Program-made: the position numbers and the translations under genes
Origin: an uncultured Collinsella sp.
GTDB taxonomy: Bacteria > Actinomycetota > Coriobacteriia > Coriobacteriales > Coriobacteriaceae
Direction: 5' to 3'
Length of the DNA: 11,802 bases
Assembly (NCBI GenBank): GCA_902489855.1
Contig: CABUBS010000054.1
Span: 1 to 11,802, forward strand
Notes under the pieces: model-generated
Databases searched by the model: none
What the model saw: the letters and a program-made list of their open reading frames with translations, nothing else
Told to the model about the DNA's origin: nothing
Part shown: positions 5,966 through 11,802 of the stretch, in pieces
Layout: each line of letters begins with the position of its first letter
Numbering within the stretch: position 1 is the stretch's first letter

Positions 5966-7234
5966 ATGCCCACATCTGTATTCCCAAAAGTCCGCTCGTC
6001 GCTGTCCGCGCAGGCTAAGCGCCTGGTGGCGATGCGCTTTCTGATCTATACCGGATTCCAGACCAGTTACTTTATCGGCGTCATCGGAACGCTCACCTAT
6101 GCGGACGGCGCTTCGGTCGTCGCGACGTCGCTGGCCGTCCTATTTATGAACGTCTTCGTGATCCTGGGATCCTTTGCGGGTGGCGCGGCGCTCGACGCCT
6201 GGGGTCCGCGCCGCCATTTTCTGCTGAGCATCGTCGGCACGCTAGCAACGGGCGCGGCAATCATCGTCTTTGGCGACGCGACCGGAACAATCCTTGCCGG
6301 CGCGGTACTCTTGGGCTTTGTAATGGGGTTCGCCCAGCCCATCGCCACGTCCTATCCGGCCTACCTCACCGACGACCCCGTCGAACTCAAAGACATCAAC
6401 TCCGCCATCACCATGTTCTCTAACGTGAGCATCATCGTCGGCCCCACGCTGGGCGGCTTTGCCGCGGCGGCTTCATCGTCGCGCGCGGTGTTCGTGCTCA
6501 TGATGCTCTTTACCGTGCTGGCGTTCATCGCCGGCTGGGGCTTTAAGCCGCGGGCGGGGCATGCGGGTGCCGATTCGGCAGAGGAAGGGGAGCGCGCAAG
6601 CCAAAGCCCCGACCCCAGCACGTCCGCCCGCGCCACCTTCGCGACCAGCATCAAGACGGTCTTCACCAACAGCGTCCTCGCCCTGCTCTTCTGCATCATC
6701 TTCCTTTCGAACTTTGGCTACGGCGCCTTCGATCCGCTGGAGTCGTTCTTCTATCGCGACGTCTTGCACGTCGGAGTCGAATGGATGGGCTGGCTCTCGT
6801 CAGCCTGCGGTGTGGGCGCGGTGCTGGGCGCCATCCTGGCGCTTCGCATGCCGCCGCGCCTCGTCAGTCTTAAAACGCTGCTCGTGGCGCTTATGTCCGT
6901 GGGCCTGGGAAGCCTGCTTTATGTGGGGACGCCGTACGTGGGTGTGGCTCTCATCGGCCAGATTGCCCTGGGCGTTGCCTGGGGTGTCGTCAATCCGCTC
7001 CACAACACCATCGTGCAAACGACGACCCCGCTCGAGCAGCTCGGCCGCGTCAACTCGGTCATGGGCTTTGGCAACATGTTCGCCGGCGTGGCCCCGCTGG
7101 CGATTGCCCCGTGGCTGGCAGCAACATTTGGCGTGCAGCAGACACTCGTAGGCGCGGGCCTGGTCGTGACGACGGTTCCCGCAGCGCTGCTGCTGTTTGG
7201 GCGCAAGTATTTTGATCGTGCTGCAGAACGGTAA
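5966..7234 (+). CDS. Major facilitator superfamily (MFS) transporter
   Basis: This 422-residue integral membrane protein fits the length and two-lobed pattern of 12-helix MFS permeases, which exchange small molecules across the membrane using ion gradients. After a basic N-terminus (about 24 residues) hydrophobic segments alternate with short loops. Motif A, GGAALDAWGPRR (72-83), lies between helices 2 and 3 with the expected Asp and the Arg pair. A longer hydrophilic loop (about 194-225, GADSAEEGERASQSPDP) separates the two six-helix halves. The overall look resembles EntS/MFS_3-type exporters (drug, siderophore or sugar efflux), but no substrate-specific residues are recognised. The start is supported by AAGGAG (5955-5960). 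The gene has its own promoter candidate and structured leader, and is followed by two hairpins, so it is probably a single-gene unit. Confidence 0.88.
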   Translation: MPTSVFPKVRSSLSAQAKRLVAMRFLIYTGFQTSYFIGVIGTLTYADGASVVATSLAVLFMNVFVILGSFAGGAALDAWGPRRHFLLSIVGTLATGAAIIVFGDATGTILAGAVLLGFVMGFAQPIATSYPAYLTDDPVELKDINSAITMFSNVSIIVGPTLGGFAAAASSSRAVFVLMMLFTVLAFIAGWGFKPRAGHAGADSAEEGERASQSPDPSTSARATFATSIKTVFTNSVLALLFCIIFLSNFGYGAFDPLESFFYRDVLHVGVEWMGWLSSACGVGAVLGAILALRMPPRLVSLKTLLVALMSVGLGSLLYVGTPYVGVALIGQIALGVAWGVVNPLHNTIVQTTTPLEQLGRVNSVMGFGNMFAGVAPLAIAPWLAATFGVQQTLVGAGLVVTTVPAALLLFGRKYFDRAAER

Positions 7235-7238
7235 GAAA

Positions 7239-7297
7239 CCGTCACAACATTCGATGAAAAACGCGATTTTGCCGAAAAACGTCGAGTGTTGTGATGG
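7239..7297. repeat. Inverted repeat after the MFS gene (family C, copy 1)
   Basis: CCGTCACAACATTCGA (7239-7254) pairs with TCGAGTGTTGTGATGG (7282-7297) over 16 positions including two G-T pairs. The 27-base interior TGAAAAACGCGATTTTGCCG... resembles the reverse complement of the interior of the inverted repeat at 8351-8413. It begins four bases after the MFS stop but has no T-run on the + strand. Confidence 0.65.
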
Positions 7298-7321
7298 ATT
7301 GTGCTGAGACCCGAGCACCAC

Positions 7322-7362
7322 AAGCCGCCACAAAGGGGCCAGGCACCTTTGTGGCGGCTTTT
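7322..7362 (+). terminator. Terminator-like hairpin repeat family B copy 4
   Basis: AAGCCGCCACAAAGG (7322-7336) pairs with CCTTTGTGGCGGCTT (7346-7360), a perfect 15-bp stem with loop GGCCAGGCA, ending in CTTTTG. Compared with copies 1-3 the arms have CGCC for CACC on one side and GGCG for GGTG on the other, a compensatory change that keeps pairing. Confidence 0.8.
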
Positions 7363-7451
7363 GCTTTACCGGAGTTTCACCGAACTTTGGCATACCATGT
7401 TGCACGCGCGAATGCGCTCCCCACACCGCCACACTACCCAGAAAGGGCCCC

Positions 7452-8273
7452 ATGGACGCCACATTCAGCAACATCAAAGCCGTGTTCTGCGATATCGACG
7501 GCACGCTGCTCACGAGCGAGCACACGGTGTCCCCGCGTACTGTGGCGGCGATCCGCGCCCTGCGCGAGCGCGGCGTGCTCTTTGGCCTGTGCACCGGGCG
7601 CGACGCCCACGCGACCGAGGCCATGTATGAGCTCTGGGGCATCGACGGTCTGGTGGACGTGATGGTGGGCTGCGGCGGCGCCGAGGTCATCGACCGCGCG
7701 CACGGCATCAACGAGCTGAGCTACCCGCTGCCGGGCGAAACCATCGCGCGCATCTGCAAGCATATGGCGGACCTTCCGGCAACGCCCGTTTGCCCCCGAG
7801 ACGGCGTGTTCTACGTTCCCGAGAGCAATGCGTGCGTGGAGCACCTGTCGCAGGTCGATGGCGTGCCCTACAAGGTGGTCGACTTTGCCGAGTTCTTGCG
7901 CGAGCCGCAGCCCAAGGTGATGTTTACCATGGCGCCCGAGGTGATGCCGCAGGTCATCGAGCGCGCATCGACGTTTGCCGACGACACCGTTAAGGCAGCC
8001 GCCCTGCAAACCACGCAGCGCCTCTACGAGTTCATGGATCCGCGCGTGTCCAAGACGCGCGGCCTTGTGCGCGTGGCGGAGCTCAACGACATGGAGCTCC
8101 AGAACATCTGCGTGTTTGGCGATGCCGATAACGACACCTGCATGGTGGCCGACGCCGGCGTGGGCGTGGCCATGGCAAACGGCAGTGACGCCACCCGCGC
8201 CGCTGCGGACTTTGTAACCGCGAGCAACGACGAAGACGGCATCGCGATCTTTATCGAGGAGCATCTGCTGTAG
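7452..8273 (+). CDS. Cof-type HAD-IIB family phosphatase
   Basis: This 273-residue cytoplasmic hydrolase of the haloacid dehalogenase superfamily probably dephosphorylates sugar phosphates or similar small phosphates. All HAD motifs are visible: motif I DIDGT (14-18) with nucleophile Asp14 and acid/base Asp16, motif II Thr48 in CTGRD, motif III Lys201 in RVSKTRG, and motif IV GDADND (223-228) with metal ligands Asp224 and Asp228. The long C2B-type cap between about residues 85 and 190 places it in the Cof/YidA group, and the length is typical. The start is supported by GAAAGG (7441-7446), five bases before the ATG. Hairpin repeats on both sides suggest a stand-alone gene. The exact substrate cannot be inferred. 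Confidence 0.9.
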   Translation: MDATFSNIKAVFCDIDGTLLTSEHTVSPRTVAAIRALRERGVLFGLCTGRDAHATEAMYELWGIDGLVDVMVGCGGAEVIDRAHGINELSYPLPGETIARICKHMADLPATPVCPRDGVFYVPESNACVEHLSQVDGVPYKVVDFAEFLREPQPKVMFTMAPEVMPQVIERASTFADDTVKAAALQTTQRLYEFMDPRVSKTRGLVRVAELNDMELQNICVFGDADNDTCMVADAGVGVAMANGSDATRAAADFVTASNDEDGIAIFIEEHLL

Positions 8274-8283
8274 CGCCGGGTGC

Positions 8284-8323
8284 AACCGCCACGAAGGGGG
8301 CAGTGCGCCTTTGTGGCGGTTTG
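8284..8323 (+). terminator. Terminator-like hairpin repeat family B copy 5
   Basis: AACCGCCACGAAGG (8284-8297) pairs with CCTTTGTGGCGGTT (8308-8321) with one G-T wobble, loop GGGCAGTGCG. It starts 11 bases after the phosphatase stop. The T-run is short (TTT to 8322), so it is a weaker terminator than copies 1-3. Confidence 0.75.
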
Positions 8324-8350
8324 CTCTAAGGCTGACAGGCTGGACATCAT

Positions 8351-8416
8351 AAGCGTCCCAACAATCGATGGTTTTCCGCAAAAGAGCGATTTTCACCGAT
8401 TGTTGGGACGCTTTTT
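8351..8416. repeat. Inverted repeat with T-run (family C, copy 2)
   Basis: AAGCGTCCCAACAATCG (8351-8367) and CGATTGTTGGGACGCTT (8397-8413) are perfect 17-base inverted repeats around a 29-base interior. TTTTT follows at 8412-8416, so it may act as a second terminator for the HAD gene. The interior, read in reverse complement, runs GTGAAAATCGCTCTTTTGCGGAAAACC, split here only by position, and parallels the interior of 7239-7297. Confidence 0.7.
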
Positions 8417-8852
8417 GTGTCGAGGAGTTGCTTGCGAACTAAATGGTGGTGTATGAACATCGCTGCACATGTGTCTGCCTGCCGAAATAGACTACCTAGC
8501 AGGTAGGTCGTTGTGTCAGTAAACACTCTACCGTTTACTGGCGAAAAATGACCGTTCATAGATTGAGTGGGTTAAAACAAAATGTTGTACAAATAACAAC
8601 AAAGCGTCAGCCATCTAAAGTGACTAACAAATCTACCTGCATTTTTCCAAAAAGTAAACGCGAATAAAGCACTGCATAGTTTAAAAAAATGTCAAGAAAA
8701 AAGCCAGTCGAGAATGAAAAATGTAAAAATCCGGCTTTTCGTTGTTTAAACAAAGAGTAATAATATGCATACCGTGCGCGGCAATTATAGGTTGCGCGCT
8801 CAACTTAAATCGTGAAAGAGCAAGATCGCGGTCTCTTGGGGAGGAGACATCG
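8417..8852. other. AT-rich non-coding upstream region of the surface-protein gene
   Basis: No credible gene is seen in these 436 bases. GC falls to about 37% (8581-8640) and 27% (8641-8700) in hand-counted stretches, far below the neighbouring genes. It contains a CTACCT-AGC-AGGTAG palindrome (8492-8506), a hairpin CAGTAAAC (8517-8524) with GTTTACTG (8533-8540), a second CTACCTGC (8633-8640) and another AGTAAAC (8653-8659). Near the gene are a GC hairpin (8776-8799) and a small one, CAAGA (8821-8825) with TCTTG (8834-8838), touching the ribosome binding site. The pattern suggests a regulated promoter region. Confidence 0.5.
8736..8764 (+). promoter_or_regulatory. Possible promoter of the surface-protein gene
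   Basis: AATAAT (8759-8764, within TAATAATAT) is a good -10-like sequence, with TTTTCG (8736-8741) as a weak -35 at 17 bases. Transcription would begin near 8771 and give a leader of about 80 bases. The -35 match is poor, so activator dependence or another promoter is possible. Confidence 0.3.
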
Positions 8853-11802
8853 ATGAAAGCAAATTCAGAAAACACTAAGCAGAGTAATAAAGCGACGCAT
8901 CGTGTGCTAGCAGGCGTTTTGTGCGGAGCATCCGTACTGAGCCTGGTACTGTCGCTCGTCATGCCCCCGATCTCGCAGGCCATTGCCAACGACGCCCAGA
9001 TGGTTTCTACCGAGGAAACTGTGATGGGGGGGGGTTCCTCAAGTGAGTCTACTGATGTAGGCAGCACCAACAACGGGGATACCGAAAACCAGAATAGTGA
9101 CGATGCCGAGAATGGCGCGAGCGAAGACGCCGTTGCCGCAGACCTGCCGTCCGACGACACGGAGGCCGAGGGTGATGCTCAGTCTGCGGATGATAGTGCT
9201 AACGGCGAGGGCGCAATCGCACTTGCTGCAGAAAATGAATCGACTTATGAAATCAGCAGAGGAGATGAACTCATCGCGAAGCTTCCTGACAAGAAATTTC
9301 GCGATGGAAATGGCTCCGCTACTTTTAAGCTTGTTAACGATATTGAATACAGCGGTGAGATTAGGCTTGAACAAACTGACGATAACCCTATCAATATCAC
9401 CCTTGACCTAAACGGTCATAAGATTAAGTGCTTGAACACCGACAAGCCGTTATTTGATATTGCTAACGGCGCAACACTTACAATTAAGGATTCCGCACAG
9501 GCGAATGAGACGCTCATCGAGGGCCAGCAGCTTACTGATCAGGGGCAGTACCTGAATCCCGATAATTATGGCAAGAAAGCCGAGCTAAATTACGTTGATG
9601 GCATTCCGTCTAATCTTACCTACTACGTGACCAAATCGACCCCAAGTGGTACAGGGACAACCGAGACGCTTGTCAAACATGACGTTGATATTAAAGGCGC
9701 CATCGTGGCGTGCAGCGGCAACGCAAATCTAAGGCTCATCAATCTGTATAACAACAACGGCAAGGGCTCGTTTAACCTTGTGAGCGGCGTGATCACGCAA
9801 AAGAAAGGCGGCAGGGTTAGCAGCTTGGTCTATGCCGAGAACGGCTCTACCGTCAACATGAGCGGCGGCTATGTTTGTGGCGCTTCTAGCTCGGGCGCGG
9901 GCGCGGGCATTATGGTGTCCAACGAGAAAGGTAGTGCCTCGACCCTTAATGTGACCGGTGGCGTAATTGCCGGCAATAGTGCTCCTAGTGGCGGCGGTGT
10001 GTATGCTAAAGGCTCCACGGTCACCATAACTAATGGCGTAATCTCCGGCAACAGCACGCTTGATTCTGCTGGCTTTGGTGGCGGCATCATGGCCGAATAT
10101 GGCGGCAGCGTTACTGTTTCCGGCGGTTACATTACGAACAATAAATATGCCAATTTCTGTGGCCATGATGGTTATGGCGATCATGGCGGCGCTGGACTTG
10201 CCGCTAGAAACGGTACTCATGTCACCATTTCGGGCGGCCAGATCACGGGCAACTATTCTGAGGAAGCAGGCGGCGGCGTTTATGTCACGGATGTCGACCG
10301 TAATGAGCAATCCCGTACGGGTATGGCGTGGCTGAAAATCACGGGAGGAATTATTGCCTCTAACGTGAGCTACCGATCTGAAGGTGCTGGCATTCGAGTG
10401 GGCCAGATGGTTGACGCGATGATAAATGGGTCGTCAAACGATAGCCCAGTCTACATCACTAATAACTCTTGCATGTCTCGCTTTGACTGGGGCGGAGGCG
10501 GTATCTTTGTCCAGGGAAACTCGGATTTGGGCAAGGAGAAGACTGCTGGTAGGCTATTCATATATAACTCGTACATTAGCGCCAATACCGCTGGCGGCTA
10601 TGGCGGTGGCGTTGCAGTCTGCCCTACGGGCAAGACGTTGGTAACGAACACTGAGGGCACAGCAATCTTTGGCAATTCGTCTGCCAAAGATCAGCAGGAC
10701 GCAAAAGCTGATTATAATTCTGAAAAGAATAGCGGTAACGAAGGCACCCCTCACCTATCCGCTGGTGGCTACGAAGGCCTTGAACACAAAAAGAACCAGG
10801 ATGCTGACGCCTACAATGCCAAAGAGTTTCGCGAAAACGGCCACGCGGACTTCTTCCTTGCGGCGGAGGATCATAAGACCCCGATCGCGGCGGTGATTGG
10901 CAAAATGCTTGGCGGCGGTGACGCCAAATACAAGGGAAGTAAAGAGCTTACGCAAGCCATTACTATCCCCGCTAACGGTGGCGTGCAGGTATATAAAAGC
11001 ATCGGCCTGAGCTCGGGTGTTACAGCTCAAGACGAAGCCGCGATCAATGCGCAAAAAGTTGCGACAACGTTCATCACCGGCAACTATTCCTGGGACCATG
11101 GCGGCGGCATCATGTCGAACGGCGACCTGTACATGGGCGTGCCTGAGGACACGTATGTCTATCCGAGCCTCAAGCTCAAGGCGACCAAGGTACTACGTAA
11201 TTCGCAGACAAATGTGAACGAGGGGCTCGAAGAGAATCAGTTTACCTTTAGGGTCTACCGCAAGGACTCAACCGACCCTTTGGCTAGCGCGACATTCAAT
11301 CGTAACGTTTGCACCGAGGTTGGAACTGCAAAAAATGATGCAAGCGGCAATATCACGTTTGACCTTGGTGAACAGTTCGCAACGGGTGGCACGGGTAACG
11401 AAATCACATACTACTTGGTCGAAGATGCCGGCGATGATCCTGACATCACGTGCGACTCCAGTGTGTATGAGATTGTGGTACGGACCCAGGATAAGCCGAC
11501 CAAGCTCATGACTGTTCCGAGTAAAAATAATCCGAACGAAGAGAAGGAACTTCTCATCCATAACTACACGATTACAGACGTCAACGGGACCAAGTACGAA
11601 CTCGATAAGTCTGGGAAGTGGATTAACAAAAAAACGTGGAGTGTCGCGAAGAATGTCGACGGCTATTATCAAATTATCTGTGAGGACGGTTCGGCGACTT
11701 TCACTAACGTATGTACCGCGTACGACTCGACTGGCGTTTGGATCCCTAAGGCGACCAAGGTCGTTAAGGGACGTGAAGGTCTTGGAAGCGCCGCGACCCG
11801 GA
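8853..11802 (+). CDS. Large secreted surface protein with beta-helix and Spy0128/FctA pilin-type domains, 3' end outside window
   Basis: The frame is open from the ATG at 8853 to the window edge (983 codons, no stop), with GGAGGAG (8840-8846) as ribosome binding site. Residues 1-45 form a long signal peptide: charged n-region to Arg17, hydrophobic core VLAGVLCGASVLSLVLSLVM, probable cleavage after AIA (45). Residues 46-125 are an acidic Ser/Asn/Asp/Glu-rich linker. Residues about 128-300 contain TLDLNGHKI and ATLTIKDS, typical of pectate-lyase-like adhesins. Residues about 305-612 are a right-handed beta-helix with repeated S/TGGxIxxN rungs such as VTGGVIAGNS and VSGGYITNN. From about 776 an Spy0128/FctA-like domain begins (KATKVL, QFTFRVY, YYLVEDAG, VYEIVV, ATFTNVC), and a second starts at about 966 (KATKVVKGREG). 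Candidate isopeptide residues are Lys776 or Lys779, Glu857 and Asn952. Likely role: cell-wall-anchored adhesin; the LPxTG region is not visible. GC is lower than in the neighbours. Confidence 0.85.
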   Translation, partial: MKANSENTKQSNKATHRVLAGVLCGASVLSLVLSLVMPPISQAIANDAQMVSTEETVMGGGSSSESTDVGSTNNGDTENQNSDDAENGASEDAVAADLPSDDTEAEGDAQSADDSANGEGAIALAAENESTYEISRGDELIAKLPDKKFRDGNGSATFKLVNDIEYSGEIRLEQTDDNPINITLDLNGHKIKCLNTDKPLFDIANGATLTIKDSAQANETLIEGQQLTDQGQYLNPDNYGKKAELNYVDGIPSNLTYYVTKSTPSGTGTTETLVKHDVDIKGAIVACSGNANLRLINLYNNNGKGSFNLVSGVITQKKGGRVSSLVYAENGSTVNMSGGYVCGASSSGAGAGIMVSNEKGSASTLNVTGGVIAGNSAPSGGGVYAKGSTVTITNGVISGNSTLDSAGFGGGIMAEYGGSVTVSGGYITNNKYANFCGHDGYGDHGGAGLAARNGTHVTISGGQITGNYSEEAGGGVYVTDVDRNEQSRTGMAWLKITGGIIASNVSYRSEGAGIRVGQMVDAMINGSSNDSPVYITNNSCMSRFDWGGGGIFVQGNSDLGKEKTAGRLFIYNSYISANTAGGYGGGVAVCPTGKTLVTNTEGTAIFGNSSAKDQQDAKADYNSEKNSGNEGTPHLSAGGYEGLEHKKNQDADAYNAKEFRENGHADFFLAAEDHKTPIAAVIGKMLGGGDAKYKGSKELTQAITIPANGGVQVYKSIGLSSGVTAQDEAAINAQKVATTFITGNYSWDHGGGIMSNGDLYMGVPEDTYVYPSLKLKATKVLRNSQTNVNEGLEENQFTFRVYRKDSTDPLASATFNRNVCTEVGTAKNDASGNITFDLGEQFATGGTGNEITYYLVEDAGDDPDITCDSSVYEIVVRTQDKPTKLMTVPSKNNPNEEKELLIHNYTITDVNGTKYELDKSGKWINKKTWSVAKNVDGYYQIICEDGSATFTNVCTAYDSTGVWIPKATKVVKGREGLGSAATR
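9026..9034 (+). repeat. Poly-G tract (G9) inside the surface-protein coding sequence
   Basis: Nine consecutive G fall in codons for Met-Gly-Gly-Gly (9024-9035) within the linker just after the signal peptide. In this assembly the frame is open. Loss of one G would place a TAG at 9058-9060 in frame, and gain of one would place a TGA at 9044-9046 in frame. This is the arrangement of a slipped-strand phase-variation switch. Confidence 0.7.
11178..11761 (+). repeat. Repeated start of the pilin-type domains
   Basis: AAGGCGACCAAGGT occurs at 11178-11191 and again at 11748-11761, both in frame and encoding KATKV, 570 bases (190 codons) apart. It marks the first strand of two successive Spy0128/FctA-like domains. 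The second domain is cut by the window end, so the array is probably longer. Confidence 0.65.

Noticed and set aside
7434..8396. Minus-strand open frame of 320 codons opposite the HAD gene
   Set aside because: Antisense to a gene with all HAD motifs, His/Val/Ala-rich, no domain; treated as a shadow.
8443..8490. 15-codon frame with three cysteines (HRCTCVC) followed by a palindrome, like an attenuator leader peptide
   Set aside because: The GAGGAG upstream is about 15 bases away, there is no T-run after the palindrome, and the gene downstream has no link to cysteine metabolism.
8347..8559. Minus-strand 70-codon frame in the gap after the HAD gene
   Set aside because: It runs through the inverted repeat at 8351-8413 and the operator-like hairpins, and has no convincing family features.
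8689..8760. Short + strand frame starting MSRKKPVENEKCKNPAF, 23 residues
   Set aside because: No ribosome binding site (only a run of A before the ATG) and it lies in the AT-rich promoter region, where short frames arise easily.
9729..10310. Minus-strand frame of 193 codons opposite the beta-helix region
   Set aside because: The opposite + strand frame is continuous for 983 codons with signal peptide and repeated beta-helix rungs; the antisense frame is a by-product of Gly/Asn-rich codons.

Overview
The window looks like chromosomal DNA of a gut actinobacterium of the Coriobacteriia, most likely a Collinsella-type organism. This is an inference from moderately high GC in the core genes (about 58% in one hand-counted 60-base stretch of the glucosidase gene), clean GGAGG-type ribosome binding sites, the gene content, and small hairpin repeats with a GGGACAGG-like core behind most genes. 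No 16S or other marker is present, so the genus is not proven. All recognised genes are on the + strand.

Layout. 3-449 is the 3' part of mobB (molybdenum cofactor guanylylation, GTP-binding adaptor). 605-1189 is a histidine phosphatase. 1426-5729 is a beta-glucoside locus: a LicT/BglG-type antiterminator, an EIIBC phosphotransferase permease without its own EIIA, and a GH1 6-phospho-beta-glucosidase. 5966-7234 is a 12-helix-type MFS transporter with a promoter and structured leader. 7452-8273 is a Cof-type HAD phosphatase. After an unusually AT-rich 430-base gap, 8853 to the window end is the first 983 codons of a very large secreted surface protein. It has a signal peptide, an acidic linker, a right-handed beta-helix and pilin-type (Spy0128/FctA) domains. 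It is open through the window edge and has no stop here.

How the parts work together. The permease would import and phosphorylate a beta-glucoside, and the glucosidase would split the 6-phosphate product. The antiterminator has all four PRD histidines and probably senses PTS flux. Its own leader contains a near-canonical ribonucleic antiterminator (RAT) hairpin. This competes with a helix that would bury the ribosome binding site and end in a run of six T, so the regulator probably activates its own gene. A degenerate second RAT-like element precedes the permease gene.

Most notable points: (1) a run of nine G inside codons 58-61 of the surface-protein gene, where a gain or loss of one base brings an immediate stop, which suggests phase-variable expression; (2) the autoregulatory LicT leader; (3) two hairpin repeat families with different arms but a shared loop core, placed at the 3' ends of most genes and doubling as terminators; (4) a further family of long inverted repeats with unrelated but self-complementary arms around a similar loop.
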